This document shows positions 32,560 to 45,144 of a DNA stretch of 64,000 nucleotides, piece after piece; within the stretch, counting starts at the first letter, position 1; the number at the start of each line of letters is the position of its first letter. Source of the DNA: Poecilobothrus nobilitatus (taxonomy: Eukaryota > Arthropoda > Insecta > Diptera > Dolichopodidae); the NCBI GenBank assembly GCA_947095535.1, contig OX352772.1:97956934-98020933 (forward strand), written 5' to 3'. The notes beneath the pieces were generated by a model. The model was not told the origin of the DNA, made no database searches, and was given only the letters and a program-made list of their open reading frames with translations. The translations under genes were made by a program, and so were the position numbers.

Positions 32560-33950
32560 AAGAGTTAAGATTTGACGTTTTCAATATAAAACTGTCAAAA
32601 TTTTTGTATAAAATTAAAATTTTGCATTTACATATAAAAATTACTAAGTATGTTGATATTTACGTTTTCAATATAAAGATGTTAATAATTTTTTATTTTA
32701 TTTAAATTTGAATTATCTGGGCTACCTAAAAATTTTTGTATATACAACCCCTTCATTTTTATCATTTAAAAATTTCCATTTTGATTTTTAGATAAATTGT
32801 ACAATGGCAATTCTTTCCATATATGTATATACCATAGATATATTACTAATAGATAGGCAGCGAAGAAAATATTTTCAGCCAATTTTGAGAAATAGCTGAG
32901 TGAACCGTGCGTATGTATTGCTTTAGTTTCCTCAGAAATAGGTTCCTAAAAGATGAAATAAATTAATTTCTAATTTTTTTAAGTATTTTATCACTAATTT
33001 TGTTACTTTACAGGGAGATAAAATTTTGAATAACCTAAATTAAATTAAATTAAATTTTAATTTTAAAAGCAAAATATATCAATTAATAAGTAATAAAAAA
33101 ATCTTAAAATCTCTGATTGAAACTGCTTATAAAAAACTACTTTCCATTATTTTAATAAATATAAACAGTTGAGTGAACGAAACGTATACATATTATAAAA
33201 TGCATATGTATTTTTTTGACTGAATACCTTAAGATAGGAAAACACATAAGAAGAAAAGAAACGACTATACTTAACTTCTCATCTATTAGTTAATGGTCGC
33301 GTTCAGAAGAATCTAGCTCTATACTGAATTGTAGCGGTGTAGCATTTAGCGCTCCATGTTTGTACTGAACGAATTGCAGCAAAATTAAGTGACATTTCGT
33401 ATATTTTTATTTTATTTAAATCGTATTTTTGTTTTTTAAATCTTATATTTTTTAATTCTCAATTTATCAATTTTTAAAAAAATGCTTGAAATCCAAAATT
33501 TGTCACAAAATTTTGTAAACGAAAATTTTTGGCATTAAATGTGAACACATAAACATCAATAAAAAGTCGCTACATAATTTAGCGTAACTTTTTCTTGCTG
33601 CAAAATTCATGTAGCGCTAGATAATCGTTCAGTAGAAAATTTTATCGAGCGCTGCAGTTTTTTTGTAGCGCTAGATGGTACTGAACGCGACCAATATATG
33701 TATGGTATATTCTAAAGAAAGTGTAAAAAACATCAAAATGTCAGTCGTCCATTATTTTCATACAAAAATGTTCATTTAATAATTAAAATTTTTAAAATTT
33801 ATTTTTGCGAAAAATAATGCAAAAAAGTTAATTTTTTTGTAAAACTTAGTCTAACGGTAAAGACTATCGGTTTTCGGTATATTTTGGGGGGTCCGGGTCA
33901 CGTAGCCCTTTTTTTGGTGATATGTGATATAATGGACCCCTTTACCCGCT
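32560..33950 (+). repeat. Dispersed repeat copy 1, interrupted
   Basis: 32560-32845 and 33700-33950 correspond to 47370-47720 and 47716-47950. Shared words: AAAATTTTGCATTTACATAT, GATTTTTAGATAAATTGTAC, CGCGAAAAATAA, TCTAACGGTAAA, GGTCCGGGTCACG/GGTTCCGGACACG. About 850 bp between the halves, including the MITE at 33293, is absent from the other copy. No protein is coded. Confidence 0.7.
33293..33694. mobile_element. 402-bp MITE with TA flanks
   Basis: Imperfect terminal inverted repeats begin ATGGTCGCGTTCAG (33293) and TTGGTCGCGTTCAG (from 33694 inward), and continue with ATCTAGC and CTA matches. TA flanks both ends (33291-33292, 33695-33696). Internal AGCGCTAGAT-like words are repeated. Probably a non-autonomous Tc1/mariner-superfamily element. 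Confidence 0.75.
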
Positions 33951-34432
33951 CTTATAAATTATATGGCCCTTATTGAGATGGCAACGGGTTCTCTGGTGTT
34001 AGTCGCATAAACTAATCTATTCCGATTGACAACTGAGATATGTCAAATAGAATATAAACAAACATCTAAAACGTTTAGAGGATATAAACATTTAAAGAAA
34101 TAAAAAAGTTAAGTGAGTTAAATATTAAATATAGAAAATAAAAATACTTAAAGGTAAGCAAGTTACCATTTTTATTGCTTGCAGTTTCTTATACACATAT
34201 AATAAAACAGATATAAGCGAATTAAATAGATAGATTTATTTAAAAGGAAATATACCTGGAATCGAAAGTGCAAATGGAAATTTCGAAAAGTATGAATTAT
34301 ATTTAATAATAATATTTCAAGTTTTAATAAAAGATTGATTTTAGTTTTTCTGATAATACATTTGACCACCCTGAAAAAATACAAAAAGTTTTAGTTTCAA
34401 CTTTAACACAAACAGAAACGAAAACAAATAGT

Positions 34433-35346
34433 ATGGAGATGCAAACAGAAACAAAAACAAATAGTGTGGAGATACAAACCAACTTGCACATATTTATTTA
34501 TATTACTTCAACTTGGGATACCAACAAAAAGTTGTTTACAAAAACTGGTATACCATCTTTTAAAATTTTGGATGCCATGGTCAAAAGTTGTGATATTTTG
34601 AAATTTAACACCTCAATGAGTATAGTAGATAAAATTTTACTAACAATGCATAAATTAAAATCGAATTCCTCGTTTGCAAAAATCACAATAGATTTTATAA
34701 TTTCAAGACAATGTTGTAAAAAATATTTTTGTGAAACAATTCAGTTGTTAGCTATAACAAAAAAAAAACCTCATATATTGGCAATCAAGAGAGCAAAATC
34801 AGAAAAATTTACCTAAATCCTTTGAACTTTTCAAAAATGTTATGACTGTTAGATTATACGGAAATTAAAATCGCAAAAATTTCTTGTTTAACATGCAGAA
34901 CAAGTACATATTCTTTTTATAAAGGTTCTCATAGTGTAAAAATACTTATTGGTGTGACTCTTTCTGGTATGATAAGTTATATTAGTCCAGTGGTATATGG
35001 AAGAAGTTCTGACAAAGCAATTTTTAATTTAACAAATTTGGTGACAAAATTGAAACCAGGTAAAAATAATAAACTTTTTTCAGGAGATGCTGTAAAGGTA
35101 GACAAAGGATTCTTAATAGAAAATGAGTTGACGGAAGCTGGCATTTAAATGATAAGACCTTCTTTCTTATTGGAGAGTTTTTCAAAAGCTGATGTAGAAA
35201 AAAATGCTGCAATAGCAAGAGCTCGAGTGCATGTTGAAAGACGAATAGCTCGACTCAAACAATTTAAAATTTTGTCAGATAAAATTTTCCGTCTCGTCTG
35301 TGTTGATAGTAATTTGTGTTCTTTCAAACTTAAGCTCCTATTTTAA
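34433..35346 (+). pseudogene. DDE_Tnp_4-type transposase of ISL2EU element, broken
   Basis: An N-terminal helix-rich region typical of THAP-linked DDE_4 transposases occupies 34433-34816 (FTKTGIPSFKILDAMVKSCD; KILLTMHKLKSN). After a frame change the catalytic part reads LDYTEIKIAK (first Asp, near 34849), TYSFYKGSHSVKILIGVT, GMISYISPVVYGRSSDKAI, DAVKVDKGFLIE (second Asp) and ARVHVERRIARLKQFKIL (catalytic Glu). All three acidic residues survive, but at least one frameshift and the TAA at 35146 disrupt it. No THAP finger was seen upstream. Confidence 0.78.
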
Positions 35347-35524
35347 GTGACGACAAATTTTAAAATAAAACTAAATTTGTATGTATAAAAGAATTCATTT
35401 TGTATATTTAATATGTCACATTATTTGAACATAAACTGAAAACAGATATATTATAAATATTTAAAAAAATAACATTTTGTACTTATTCTATAAGCGATTA
35501 CTTTGTAATATAATGAATCAAATA

Positions 35525-37018
35525 TTAAAAATAAATTTCCAATAATTTTGGAATAAATTTATTTAAAAAATCTAAGTCTTTTTGCACTTTGATTACTTCA
35601 TAAGTCTTGTCATTGGAACTAAATATTACTAAATCACAAATTTTTATATTAGTTATTGCTAAGCCTAATTGAATTTGACCGTAATAATTGTGACGATCTG
35701 ATAAAAAATAATTATTATTTTCATCTAGTTTTATATAAGGCAAAGTTGGCAATATATCCTTTGCTGTTATATACTTTCCTTTTACCGGAGATTTTATTTC
35801 AACTAATTTCCATTCACTATTAAAGGCAATAGCATCAGGACTAATTGCTAAAAATGGCAAATCTTTCGAAATTAATAGTCTGGTTTCAAAAAGTAAGCAA
35901 TGTTTAGAACATATTTTTTTGACAATTTTTTCGTCTGCTTGTCCATATCTAGGTGGCACTATTTCCCTTAAAACTCGTATTGTATATTGCTGCTATCTTC
36001 TTTTCCCAATTTTGAGTTTTTGTTGAAGGAGTAAGTAAATATGCTATAACAATTACTGCCAATTATTCTTAAATTTATTTCTGCAATCCAATTAGAACCT
36101 TTTTGATCTCTTGTGGTGAAAGCAATTGTAATAGCCTTTTCAGCACTTTTTCAAATTTTTGTTTAGAAAATTTTTTTTAGCTTGCAGTTGTCCTAGAATT
36201 TATCCAAATCTTTTCCAAATTTCTTAAGAATCCTATTTTCTGTAGGTAATATAAATTCCACAAAATCGTGCTCATCTTGCGGTATCTGACATGTTTTTGG
36301 TTGGTCTATTAGCTTGGTCCTTTCTTTATTAATGTATTTGTCTATTTCAGAGTTTGAACCAGCTAAAATTAAATATATATTACAAATATGCACAATATGA
36401 TTATTTTCAGATTCCTACCTTCAAGATACATACATGGACAAAATTTGTTCTTCAACAGCCTGGATCTAGAGGTTGAATTTTTAATTTTCTTGGAAAATGG
36501 CGCATATCTTTTACACATTTTCCATTGAATTGTGAAACAAAGTCATCTTTACTTTTCCTCCATCTTTCTTTCCTCTCTGTACAGCTAATTGCATCTAACA
36601 CTGGATTACTAAATATGAAAATAATTTGTGTAAATAGAAATACATACACATTATTAATATTATAGATAAATGTTTGATACTAATATAAGAACACAAAAAC
36701 TTACTCGACTATTAGCAAAAGACAACCTGCAATGTGCTTGCATTTGCCACCTTCTCCAGCTTTACAACTAGAAATGCACTTCCAGTTCGAAACTTTTTTT
36801 TTATAAGTTGTACATTTGCACTTTATGTGGTGTAGCTTTCATTGCAGATGTCTGCACAACTAATCCGATGACCCTTTCACTTTTTGTGGATCAAATCCAA
36901 TAGAAAAGATCCACTCTGCAGCCACTAACTCTTTTCCAACAATCAGTGGCCTCTTACTATAGCCAAAGTATTGTTCTAAGTGGCACCTTACAATTTTTAT
37001 TTTTATATGTTCTGCCAT
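35525..37018 (-). pseudogene. YqaJ-like nuclease with SWIM zinc finger, ISL2EU second ORF
   Basis: The start at 37018 reads MAEHIKIKIVRCHLEQYFGY. A SWIM-type finger follows near 36790-36730 (CISSCKAGEGGKCKHIAGCL). Later segments include PVLDAISCTERKERWRKSKD (36600 area) and DEHDFVEFILPTENRILKKF (36275 area). The YqaJ domain at 35959-35525 has RYGQADEKIVKK, SPDAIAFNSEWKLVEIKSP (the metal-binding Asp and the E-x-K nuclease motif) and HNYYGQIQLGLAITNIKICD. Two introns are plausible near 36710-36610 and 36420-36370. Frame breaks near 36860 and 36180 suggest decay. The nuclease role in transposition is unknown. Confidence 0.75.
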
Positions 37019-37329
37019 ATTTTATTGCGTTATTGTTAAAATATATATTAATTTATGTTCTTTGAATAATTATAAAACAATTAATACCTTTCTTTCTGTT
37101 TCCATTAAACTTATTTATTGCCTTTAAAAATATAAAAATAAATATTTTCTTTCTTCGACCTTCTTGTTTACATTCACAAATCGTTATGTTCTAGAATAAT
37201 AATTGATATGTCAGATCTCTAATTTTTGACGTCAGTGGGGATAGATTAGTGTTCAATTTGACACTGTCACAGTCAGCTCAGGTGCCACCTTCTGTTCCTT
37301 CGGTAAAATTTACTTTAGGACGCGGGCGG

Positions 37330-39050
37330 CGATGAAAATTTAAAAAAATCTTGATACAAATAAGGCAGCCGGTCCAGATGGTATAACCACCATGGTGCCT
37401 AAAAATACCTACTCCACTATTTCAAAACCTCTGCGCAACCTTTTCTACCTCTCCTTCACTTCGGGTATTCATCCTACCCAATGGAAGGTTGCACATGTTT
37501 TCCCAATTCCCAAAAAAGGTAATAAAAACGATCCCTCGAACTACCGCTCTATTTCTATAACTTCGGTCCTCTCCAAGGTAATGGAGAAAATAGTGAACCA
37601 AAAGCTTCTGAAATACCTGGACCACAAAGGTTTGCTTCAGGATCGTAAATACGGGTTCAGAGCCCGTCGTTCAACCGGTGATCTCATGACTTATCTTTAT
37701 GAGAAGCTAAGCATCAACCTTCAACATTCTGATGAGTCTGATTTTGTGACTCTTGATATTTCTAAGACTTTCGATCGAGTTTGGCACGATACTCTATTGG
37801 CAAAATACAAAGCATTAGGTCTAGGTAGAGTCTTTCTAAAATGGATTGGAGATTTCCTTTCGAATCGCACGATTCGTGTACTGGTCGATGGATATTCATC
37901 TGACAAATTCAAAATAAATACTGGTGTCCCCCAGGGATCAGTTTTATCCTCAACTCTCTTTTTAAGATTTATCAATGACCTACTCTCATTAACCTCCAAT
38001 CCGATTCATAGTTTCGCAGACAACAGCACCCTTGTAGCTTCCTATGAGTTTCATAGCCGCTGTAACATTAATCACCAGATTAATACAACAGCGAAAAATT
38101 TCATTATTAGTGAGCTAAATAACGATTTAGCAAAAATTCAAAAATGGGGTGAAGTCAGCAGAGTTGAGTTCAACAGCAAAAAAACACAATGCTGTCTGAT
38201 CTCGCGTAAAATTGCCACTACTGTTCCTAACCTACTATTTCAGTGAGAAGTCTTGCAGCATTCAACGGATTTAAACATGCTGGGCATTGGGTTAAACCAG
38301 AAATTGACTTGGACAAATCACATTTTTGGTATAGCTAAGCATGCACCTAAATGTTTGGGGTTTTTGCATCGCTTTAAAACTTACTTTTCCGCATCTGATC
38401 TTCTCAATATCTATAAAACGTACATTTAGGCCGAAAATGGAGTATAATGCACACATTTGGGCTGCAGGGCCTCAAACAACACTGGGTTATTTAGATAATG
38501 TGCAAAATAGAGCTATTCGTTTGATCAACGACCCCAGTGTAACTTCAATGCTCACTGACCGTGTTTTATAGATATCTCGTAGGGATTAACACTTGTTCCA
38601 AAGAAATAAAACAATTAATGTCTCCATTCAAAGTTTTCCAACGAGAAACAAGGTTGAACGACAGATGCTCATTCCTACCATGTTGAGTTATCAAGATGGC
38701 GAAATACAGCCTATGGAAATTCGTTTGTCATGCGCACGTCCCGTTTGTGGAACCATATACCATCGCATGTGTTCCCTAAAGCTGGTAATTCATATGTGTA
38801 CGATTTACTTAATTTTAAGAAGAACATTAACATCTTTCTTGAAAATTTCCCTCCAAATTTTCCTACCTATCCCCCATAATCCAAATTTTCCAATTCCAAT
38901 TTCCCCAATTATCCTTCCCACATCCCTATCGCCAAAGCCAAACTTTACATTTGTATTAAAGGTTCCATCCTAAAGTTTGGTTTTAAAATTTTTATTTCAT
39001 TGATCTGTTGATATCTATAAAATTGATTACAAATTTTATATAAAAGAGCG
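37330..39050 (+). mobile_element. 5'-truncated CR1/Jockey-like LINE
   Basis: The element begins abruptly inside RT (DTNKAAGPDGI near 37351) and continues through RT, thumb and C-terminal region to about 38973, then an AT-rich 3' part. It lacks endonuclease and ORF1, as usual for 5' truncation during target-primed insertion. A different family from 10577-16383. Confidence 0.8.
37337..38973 (+). pseudogene. CR1/Jockey-like reverse transcriptase with mutated catalytic box
   Basis: The long open frame 37392-38246 covers RT motifs: PIPKKGNKNDPSNYRSISIT, KYGFRARRSTGDLM, motif A VTLDISKTFDRVWHDTL, motif B INTGVPQGSVLSSTLFLRF, and motif C as FADNSTL, where FADD is invariant. The second Asp is Asn, which should abolish polymerisation. 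After the TGA at 38245, thumb and C-terminal text continue in other frames (GIGLNQKLTWTNHIF; PKMEYNAHIWAAGP; VQNRAIRLINDPSV; then 38593-38973). No RNase H. Confidence 0.85.
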
Positions 39051-39109
39051 CATTAAAATTTCATGCAACCATGAAAATTCATGCAACCTTATAAAGTTAA
39101 TTTTCATAT

Positions 39110-39521
39110 TGTTATATAATACACATATGTAATGTATAATCATAATATAATCATAGACAGATGAATCAGCATTTATATTTAAAGCTTTTACTTCTCCTTC
39201 AACAAAATGAGACTAAAAGCTTTGTAGAATTTGCAGATTGCAGACGCATCAGTATTTGTAATTAAAACTTTAACTTCTTCTTTAATTAGAAGAGAGGACT
39301 TGGTAAAGTCTACAAGCTTTCCATGAGGAAGAATCATTTACCTATAAAACCAACAACAGAAACCAAAGTAAAGTCAGTATATTATAGTCAATTTAATTAA
39401 TTACATTAGCCTAACGCCAACTAAAAATTTAAATTAAAAAATTAATAAAGTTATAATACAGTTTAACAAAAACGTGATTGAATATTAAACCCACGTGTTC
39501 CCGAAAAAGAAACCTAAATAC
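39110..39521 (+). repeat. LTR1 (5' LTR)
   Basis: 412 bp beginning TGTTATATAATACACATATG. It differs from LTR2 by several substitutions and a 39231-39250 segment (GCAGATTGCAGACG) replaced in LTR2. The 3' edge is set at the last base shared by all three LTRs (CCTAAATAC). Confidence 0.8.
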
Positions 39522-39528
39522 TTATAAG

Positions 39529-39546
39529 TGGCGCAGTCGGTATACC
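39529..39546 (+). promoter_or_regulatory. Primer binding site, likely tRNA-Ser
   Basis: TGGCGCAGTCGGTATACC follows LTR1 by a few bases. TGG plus CGCAGTCG is complementary to a tRNA-Ser-type 3' end. It primes minus-strand DNA synthesis in Ty3 elements. Confidence 0.65.
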
Positions 39547-41234
39547 GGTCGAACACCCAAAAAAAAAAAAAAAAAAGTTAAACTGAAATGTGATTTTGGA
39601 ACGTGAATTTTAGGGGAAGAAAAAGAAACAAAAATTTTGTTTAATTAACTTTTACCCGAAAACAAGGAAATTGAATGAATTGTGTAAAATTCTTAACAAT
39701 TTTTTTTTAAGTATGGTTTTAACATTTTAATACCACTACAAAAAGAATTGTTGTAAATTGGCATGAAAACCCTCGTATTTTCTAAAACTGAAAAAAAAAT
39801 TTTAATAAATTATTATTACTGTATTAAATAAAAACTATAATAATATAAATTAATTAAATAGTGTTATACAGTAATTTAAATAGACAAAGACATTAATATC
39901 AGAAGTGTAAATTATGAAATTAACGTGGTTCCAGTAATGCGGTTAAAAACAAGAAAAAAAAAGTAACTCCAGGAAAAAATTTCAAAACTCAGTTCAAAAA
40001 TTAACAACATGTGGCCGTGTTGCATCTTTAAAGCGTCACCAACAAATAACTCTGCATAACAATTTCATCAGGACCAGGACCGCATGTTCCGGTTTTTTTT
40101 ATCACATATAAAGGCAAGTTGAAAAAAAAAATTTCACGTGGCACGACAACAACATTTATCAAACTGAGAAATTGTATAATGTAAGTCTGAATTTTTTATA
40201 CACAGACAATTAAATCAAAATTATTTAATTAAAATGAAAATTATTTAATTAAAATTAAAATTATTTAATACTTTGGTTTTCGTTTAATATGTCAAAACTT
40301 AATATTTAAATTAAGAATAACAAAATTTTTTAATAAAAAATTAGGATTTAAATTTAGAAAGCTTTTTGAATTGGTTTAATTTTGATTTTAATTACTTTAA
40401 TTACTTAATTACCTTGTTTCGTAACAAAAGAAAGTTTTCTTTGTTCTTTTTTTTCTGAAAATTTTTTTTTTGAAAAATTTCTCTGTTCTTTTTGAAAAAA
40501 AAAAAGAAACAGGCAGAAAATAAAATAAAATTAGGATTAAACCGATTTACATAATCATTGTACTAAATTACTATTATAAAAAAAAAAGAGAACCACTACA
40601 AAAGAAAAAATAATAATAATTGTAATTTGCAATTAAACAAAAGAGACAAGTAGATAATAAAATAAAATTAATGTATGTATATATGTATGAAAAAAAAATT
40701 TTAAATAATAAACCAAAAATTATTTTTTTTGAGAATTTAAAAACTAAAACAAAAATATATTTTTGCACAAAACACTTAAATACATATTATTACATTATAA
40801 AAAAAAAAAAAAAATTTTTTTTCTAAATTCTCCTAAAATACCTGAAAAAAACAAACGAATTGGATACCAATTATAAATAAATAATTCAAATTATCATAAT
40901 AAAAAAAAAAAAAAAAAAATTTAATAAAGTAAAAATATAATTTGCATATACATGTGTATAATCATATGTGTATAATCATATATGCATCTATATATGTATA
41001 ATCATATACGTCTGAACGAATACTGTATTGTTGTTATCTGATTTTTATATTTTACCTGTTTTTATTAAAATTAATTAAAAGAGTTCGATTTAAAAATAAA
41101 TAAATAATAAACCGAATTCTCTAAATAAATTCTGAGTTTCAATTCAAAAAAAAAAAAAAAATAGAACGAAACTTTAGTAAATATTAACTGCAAACATTTC
41201 ACATAAAAAAAAAATATATAAAAACATTCCTTTT
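39547..41234 (+). other. Ty3 internal 5' region, gag not readable (copy 1)
   Basis: About 1.7 kb of very A/T-rich sequence, with many A-runs, occupies the gag position. I found no gag or protease motif. It is repeated at 43458-45144 with single-base differences and A-run length changes. Confidence 0.5.
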
Positions 41235-42122
41235 TTGTCCAAAGAAAAAAAAAAGAAAATTTTTTTTCTTTTCAAAAATTTTATAATTTTTTGTCCTGAA
41301 GATCGAGCAAAAACCACATTCTCAACATCAAGCGGTCACTACGAATTCATTCGTATGCCTTTTGGATTAAAAAACGTACATGCGACCTTCCAAAGGCTCA
41401 TGAATGACTTGTTGGCTGACTTAGTTAACAAAGTCATTTTGCTGCTGAATCTACTAATTTTCTAGGGTACGTTATCATAAACGGTGGTATTAAACCTGAT
41501 CTAAACAAAATAGAAGCTATTCAGAAAATGAAACTTCCAACTACTGTTGGATAAATAAAGCAGTTTCTTGGTATCAGCGGTTTTTACCGAAAATTTATAA
41601 AAGACTACATCCACAATAATAACTTAAAGTTAGTTAAATCCAACATTAAATTAATAGAAATCTTCGACAAGGAAAAAATGCTAAACTTAATTAAAACGGA
41701 ACACCAAAAAAAATAATCATCGAGGTATAAACGAAATATTTTATAACAAACAAAAATATTATTTTGCAAGTCTAATGAAACTAATAACTACCTATGTTAA
41801 TAATTGCAAAACTTTCATGCTAGCAAAGCATGATCGACACCCTATTAAATTACACTTTAAAATAACTGGAAATCCTAAAGGATTTAACGAAATCGTTCAC
41901 ATTGACATATGGTTCCCATGTAGAAACCAAATGTATCTTACAACCATCGATAAATACTCCAAATATGCTACAATACACAAACTCAATGATAGAACATGGA
42001 TTTCCATTTTGAAAGCCCTTAAAGAAAGAATGAGATTTTTGGGAAAAATGAAAAAACTTGTTTTTGATAATAAAACATGTATTTTACACAATTCTGTAAA
42101 ACTGAACCAATTTAAAAAATAA
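41235..42122 (+). pseudogene. Ty3 pol remnant: RT and integrase pieces, copy 1
   Basis: RT text [20 protein letters not shown] and [17 protein letters not shown] (41300-41440) matches the 17.6/297 group. It then jumps to [20 protein letters not shown] (about 41462), so the catalytic YxDD box is deleted. IKQFLGISGFYRKFIKDY follows near 41556. The open frame 41775-42122 is the integrase zinc-finger tail (CKTFMLAKHDRHP) and core start (FNEIVHIDIWFPCRNQMYLT, with the first catalytic Asp; TTIDKYSKYA). Confidence 0.8.
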
Positions 42123-43017
42123 AACAACTACATAATTGATACCAGCAATAAACGAAATACTAAATACACATCTAAACAAACTAAAAGAAAATTCAAGTAC
42201 CAAAATTAAATTGATACTTTTGTTTGTACATTGTAATAATTTAGTTATGATTTTATCGATGTAAATATAATCAACTTTTAGTCACTCATAGATATTTTAT
42301 TTATCACAAAATTTTGGTTTAGATTATAGAAATAACACATCATAAAACAGTAAAGAAAAAAAAGTAGATAACAACAATCAGAAATCATATGACAAACCAC
42401 AAATGGATCAAATAAGAATAAATAAAATTGCAATTGTAAAATTAAAGTAAAGAATTAAAGAAAAATTAGGTTTAGGTATTTTGTTTATTTGAATTACGTT
42501 TTTATTATGTAAAACAAAATGTAAATATTAGAACTATGTTTTTGTGTATAAGTACAACAAAAATTAATTACACTTAATGAAAATTGAATTTTTTTGAATT
42601 TTTTTGAAAATTTTTGGAATATTTAGATTAGGTATACAAAAGAAAACCTTTTTTATAAAAGCATTATTATTAGGTACATAAGTAAACAAAAAAAAAAATA
42701 TAAAAACAACAAAAAAAAAAACAAACCAAACTTATATAAGTATAAATAAATTAAACTTAACTAAAATCAAATTTTTTTGAAATATGTATTCATTTATTAA
42801 TTCATAAAACAAATAAAAATGTAACACGTATTATTACAAAATTATAATAGTATTATAAGGTTATAAATATAATCTTATTTGAATTAATGTAAGCATTTTT
42901 CTTCACCATGGAAAGGTAATAAACTATTCAGAATTACCTAAATTAAAGAAAAAAAAAATGTAATAACAGGCTTTAAAGGAAATTTAAATGCAGTCTTTGC
43001 AGGGTCGCAAAGATCTT

Positions 43018-43028
43018 TAGCAGGGAGG
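43018..43028 (+). promoter_or_regulatory. Polypurine tract before LTR2
   Basis: AGCAGGGAGG precedes the LTR start TGTTATATAA. It would prime plus-strand synthesis. The same tract precedes LTR3 at 46929. Confidence 0.65.
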
Positions 43029-43432
43029 TGTTATATAATACACATATGTAATATATAATCATAATATAATCATAGACACATGCATCAGCATTTACATTTA
43101 AAGCTTTTACTTCTCCTTCAACAAGATGAGACTAAAAGCTTTGTAGAATTCAGTATACATCAGTATTTGTAATTAAAACTTTAACTTCTTCTTTAATTAG
43201 AAGAGAGAACTTGGTAAAGTCTACAAGCTTTCCATAAGGAAGAATCATGTACCTATAAAACCAACAACAGAAACCAAAGTAAAGTCAGTATATTATAGTC
43301 AATTTAATTAATTACATTAGCCTAACGCCAACTAAAAATTTAAATTAAAAAATTAATAAAGTTATAATACAGTTTAACAAAAACGTGTTTTAATATTAAA
43401 CCCACGTGTTCCCAGAAAAGAAACCTAAATAC
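43029..43432 (+). repeat. LTR2 (shared central LTR)
   Basis: 404 bp, serving as 3' LTR of the first unit and 5' LTR of the second. Lines compared with LTR3 show no difference. Confidence 0.85.
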
Positions 43433-43439
43433 TTATATG

Positions 43440-43457
43440 TGGCGCAGTCGGTATACC
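43440..43457 (+). promoter_or_regulatory. Second primer binding site copy
   Basis: The same TGGCGCAGTCGGTATACC sequence lies just after LTR2, 3,911 bp from the first. Confidence 0.65.
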
Positions 43458-45144
43458 GGTCGAACACCCAAAAAAAAAAAAAAAAAGTTAAACTGAAATG
43501 TGATTTTGGAACGTGAATTTTAGGGGAAGAAAAAGAAACAAAAATTTTGTTTAATTAACTTTTACCCGAAAACAAGGAAATTGAATGAATTGTGTAAAAT
43601 TCTTAACAATTTTTTTTTAAGTATGGTTTTAACATTTTAATACCACTACAAAAAGAATTGTTGTAAATTGGCATGAAAACCCTCGTATTTTCTAAAACTG
43701 AAAAAAAAATTTTAATAAATTATTATTACTGTATTAAATAAAAACTATAATAATATAAATTAATTAAATAGTGTTATACAGTAATTTAAATAGACAAAGA
43801 CATTAATATCAGAAGTGTAAATTATGAAATTAACGTGGTTCCAGTAATGCGGTTAAAAACAAGAAAAAAAAAGTAACTCCAGGAAAAAATTTCAAAACTC
43901 AGTTCAAAAATTAACAACATGTGGCCGTGTTGCATCTTTAAAGCGTCACCAACAAATAACTCTGCATAACAATTTCATCAGGACCAGGACCGCATGTTCC
44001 GGTTTTTTTTATCACATATAAAGGCAAGTTGAAAAAAAAAATTTCACGTGGCACGACAACAACATTTATCAAACTGAGAAATTGTATAATGTAAGTCTGA
44101 ATTTTTTATACACAGACAATTAAATCAAAATTATTTAATTAAAATGAAAATTATTTAATTAAAATTAAAATTATTTAATACTTTGGTTTTCGTTTAATAT
44201 GTCAAAACTTAATATTTAAATTAAGAATAACAAAATTTTTTAATAAAAAATTAGGATTTAAATTTAGAAAGCTTTTTGAATTGGTTTAATTTTGATTTTA
44301 ATTACTTTAATTACTTAATTACCTTGTTTCGTAACAAAAGAAAGTTTTCTTTGTTCTTTTTTTTCTGAAAATTTTTTTTTTGAAAAATTTCTCTGTTCTT
44401 TTTGAAAAAAAAAAAGAAACAGGCAGAAAATAAAATAAAATTAGGATTAAACCGATTTACATAATCATTGTACTAAATTACTATTATAAAAAAAAAGAGA
44501 ACCACTACAAAAGAAAAAATAATAATAATTGTAATTTGCAATTAAACAAAAGAGACAAGTAGATAATAAAATAAAATTAATGTATGTATATATGTATGAA
44601 AAAAAAATTTTAAATAATAAACAAAAAATTATTTTTTTTGAGAATTTAAAAACTAAAACAAAAATATATTTTTGCACAAAACACTTAAATACATATTATT
44701 ACATTATAAAAAAAAAAAAAAAAATTTTTTTTCTAAATTCTCCTAAAATACCTGAAAAAAACAAACGAATTGGATACCAATTATAAATAAATAATTCAAA
44801 TTATCATAATAAAAAAAAAAAAAAAAAAATTTAATAAAGTAAAAATATAATTTGCATATACATGTGTATAATCATATGTGTATAATCATATATGCATCTA
44901 TATATGTATAATCATATACGTCTGAACGAATACTGTATTGTTGTTATCTGATTTTTATATTTTACCTGTTTTTATTAAAATTAATTAAAAGAGTTCGATT
45001 TAAAAATAAATAAATAATAAACCGAATTCTCTAAATAAATTCTGAGTTTCAATTCAAAAAAAAAAAAAAAATAGAACGAAACTTTAGTAAATATTAACTG
45101 CAAACATTTCACATAAAAAAAAAATATATAAAAACATTCCTTTT
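43458..45144 (+). other. Ty3 internal 5' region, copy 2
   Basis: Near-identical to 39547-41234. One visible substitution (ACCAAAAATTA versus ACAAAAAATTA, 40712/44622) and A-run length differences. Confidence 0.6.

Larger units (their letters stand above)
34011..37250. mobile_element. ISL2EU-type DNA transposon with two convergent ORFs
   Basis: A DDE transposase pseudogene on plus (34433-35346) and a YqaJ-nuclease pseudogene on minus (35525-37018) converge. This gene pair is the hallmark of the ISL2EU superfamily. Inverted repeats of about 20 bp, ACTAATCTATTCCGATTGAC at 34011-34030 and its counterpart ending 37250 with four differences, lie at the expected outer positions. Target duplication was not resolved. 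Confidence 0.75.

Noticed and set aside
35525..35959. Viral or phage recombinase, suggesting an integrated virus
   Set aside because: The YqaJ-like domain lies with a SWIM finger, opposite a DDE_4 transposase and inside inverted repeats, which is the known ISL2EU arrangement.
40574..40768. Hydrophobic minus-strand frames at 40574 and 44465
   Set aside because: They are translations of A/T-rich Ty3 internal sequence duplicated in the array. Membrane-like composition results from T-runs.
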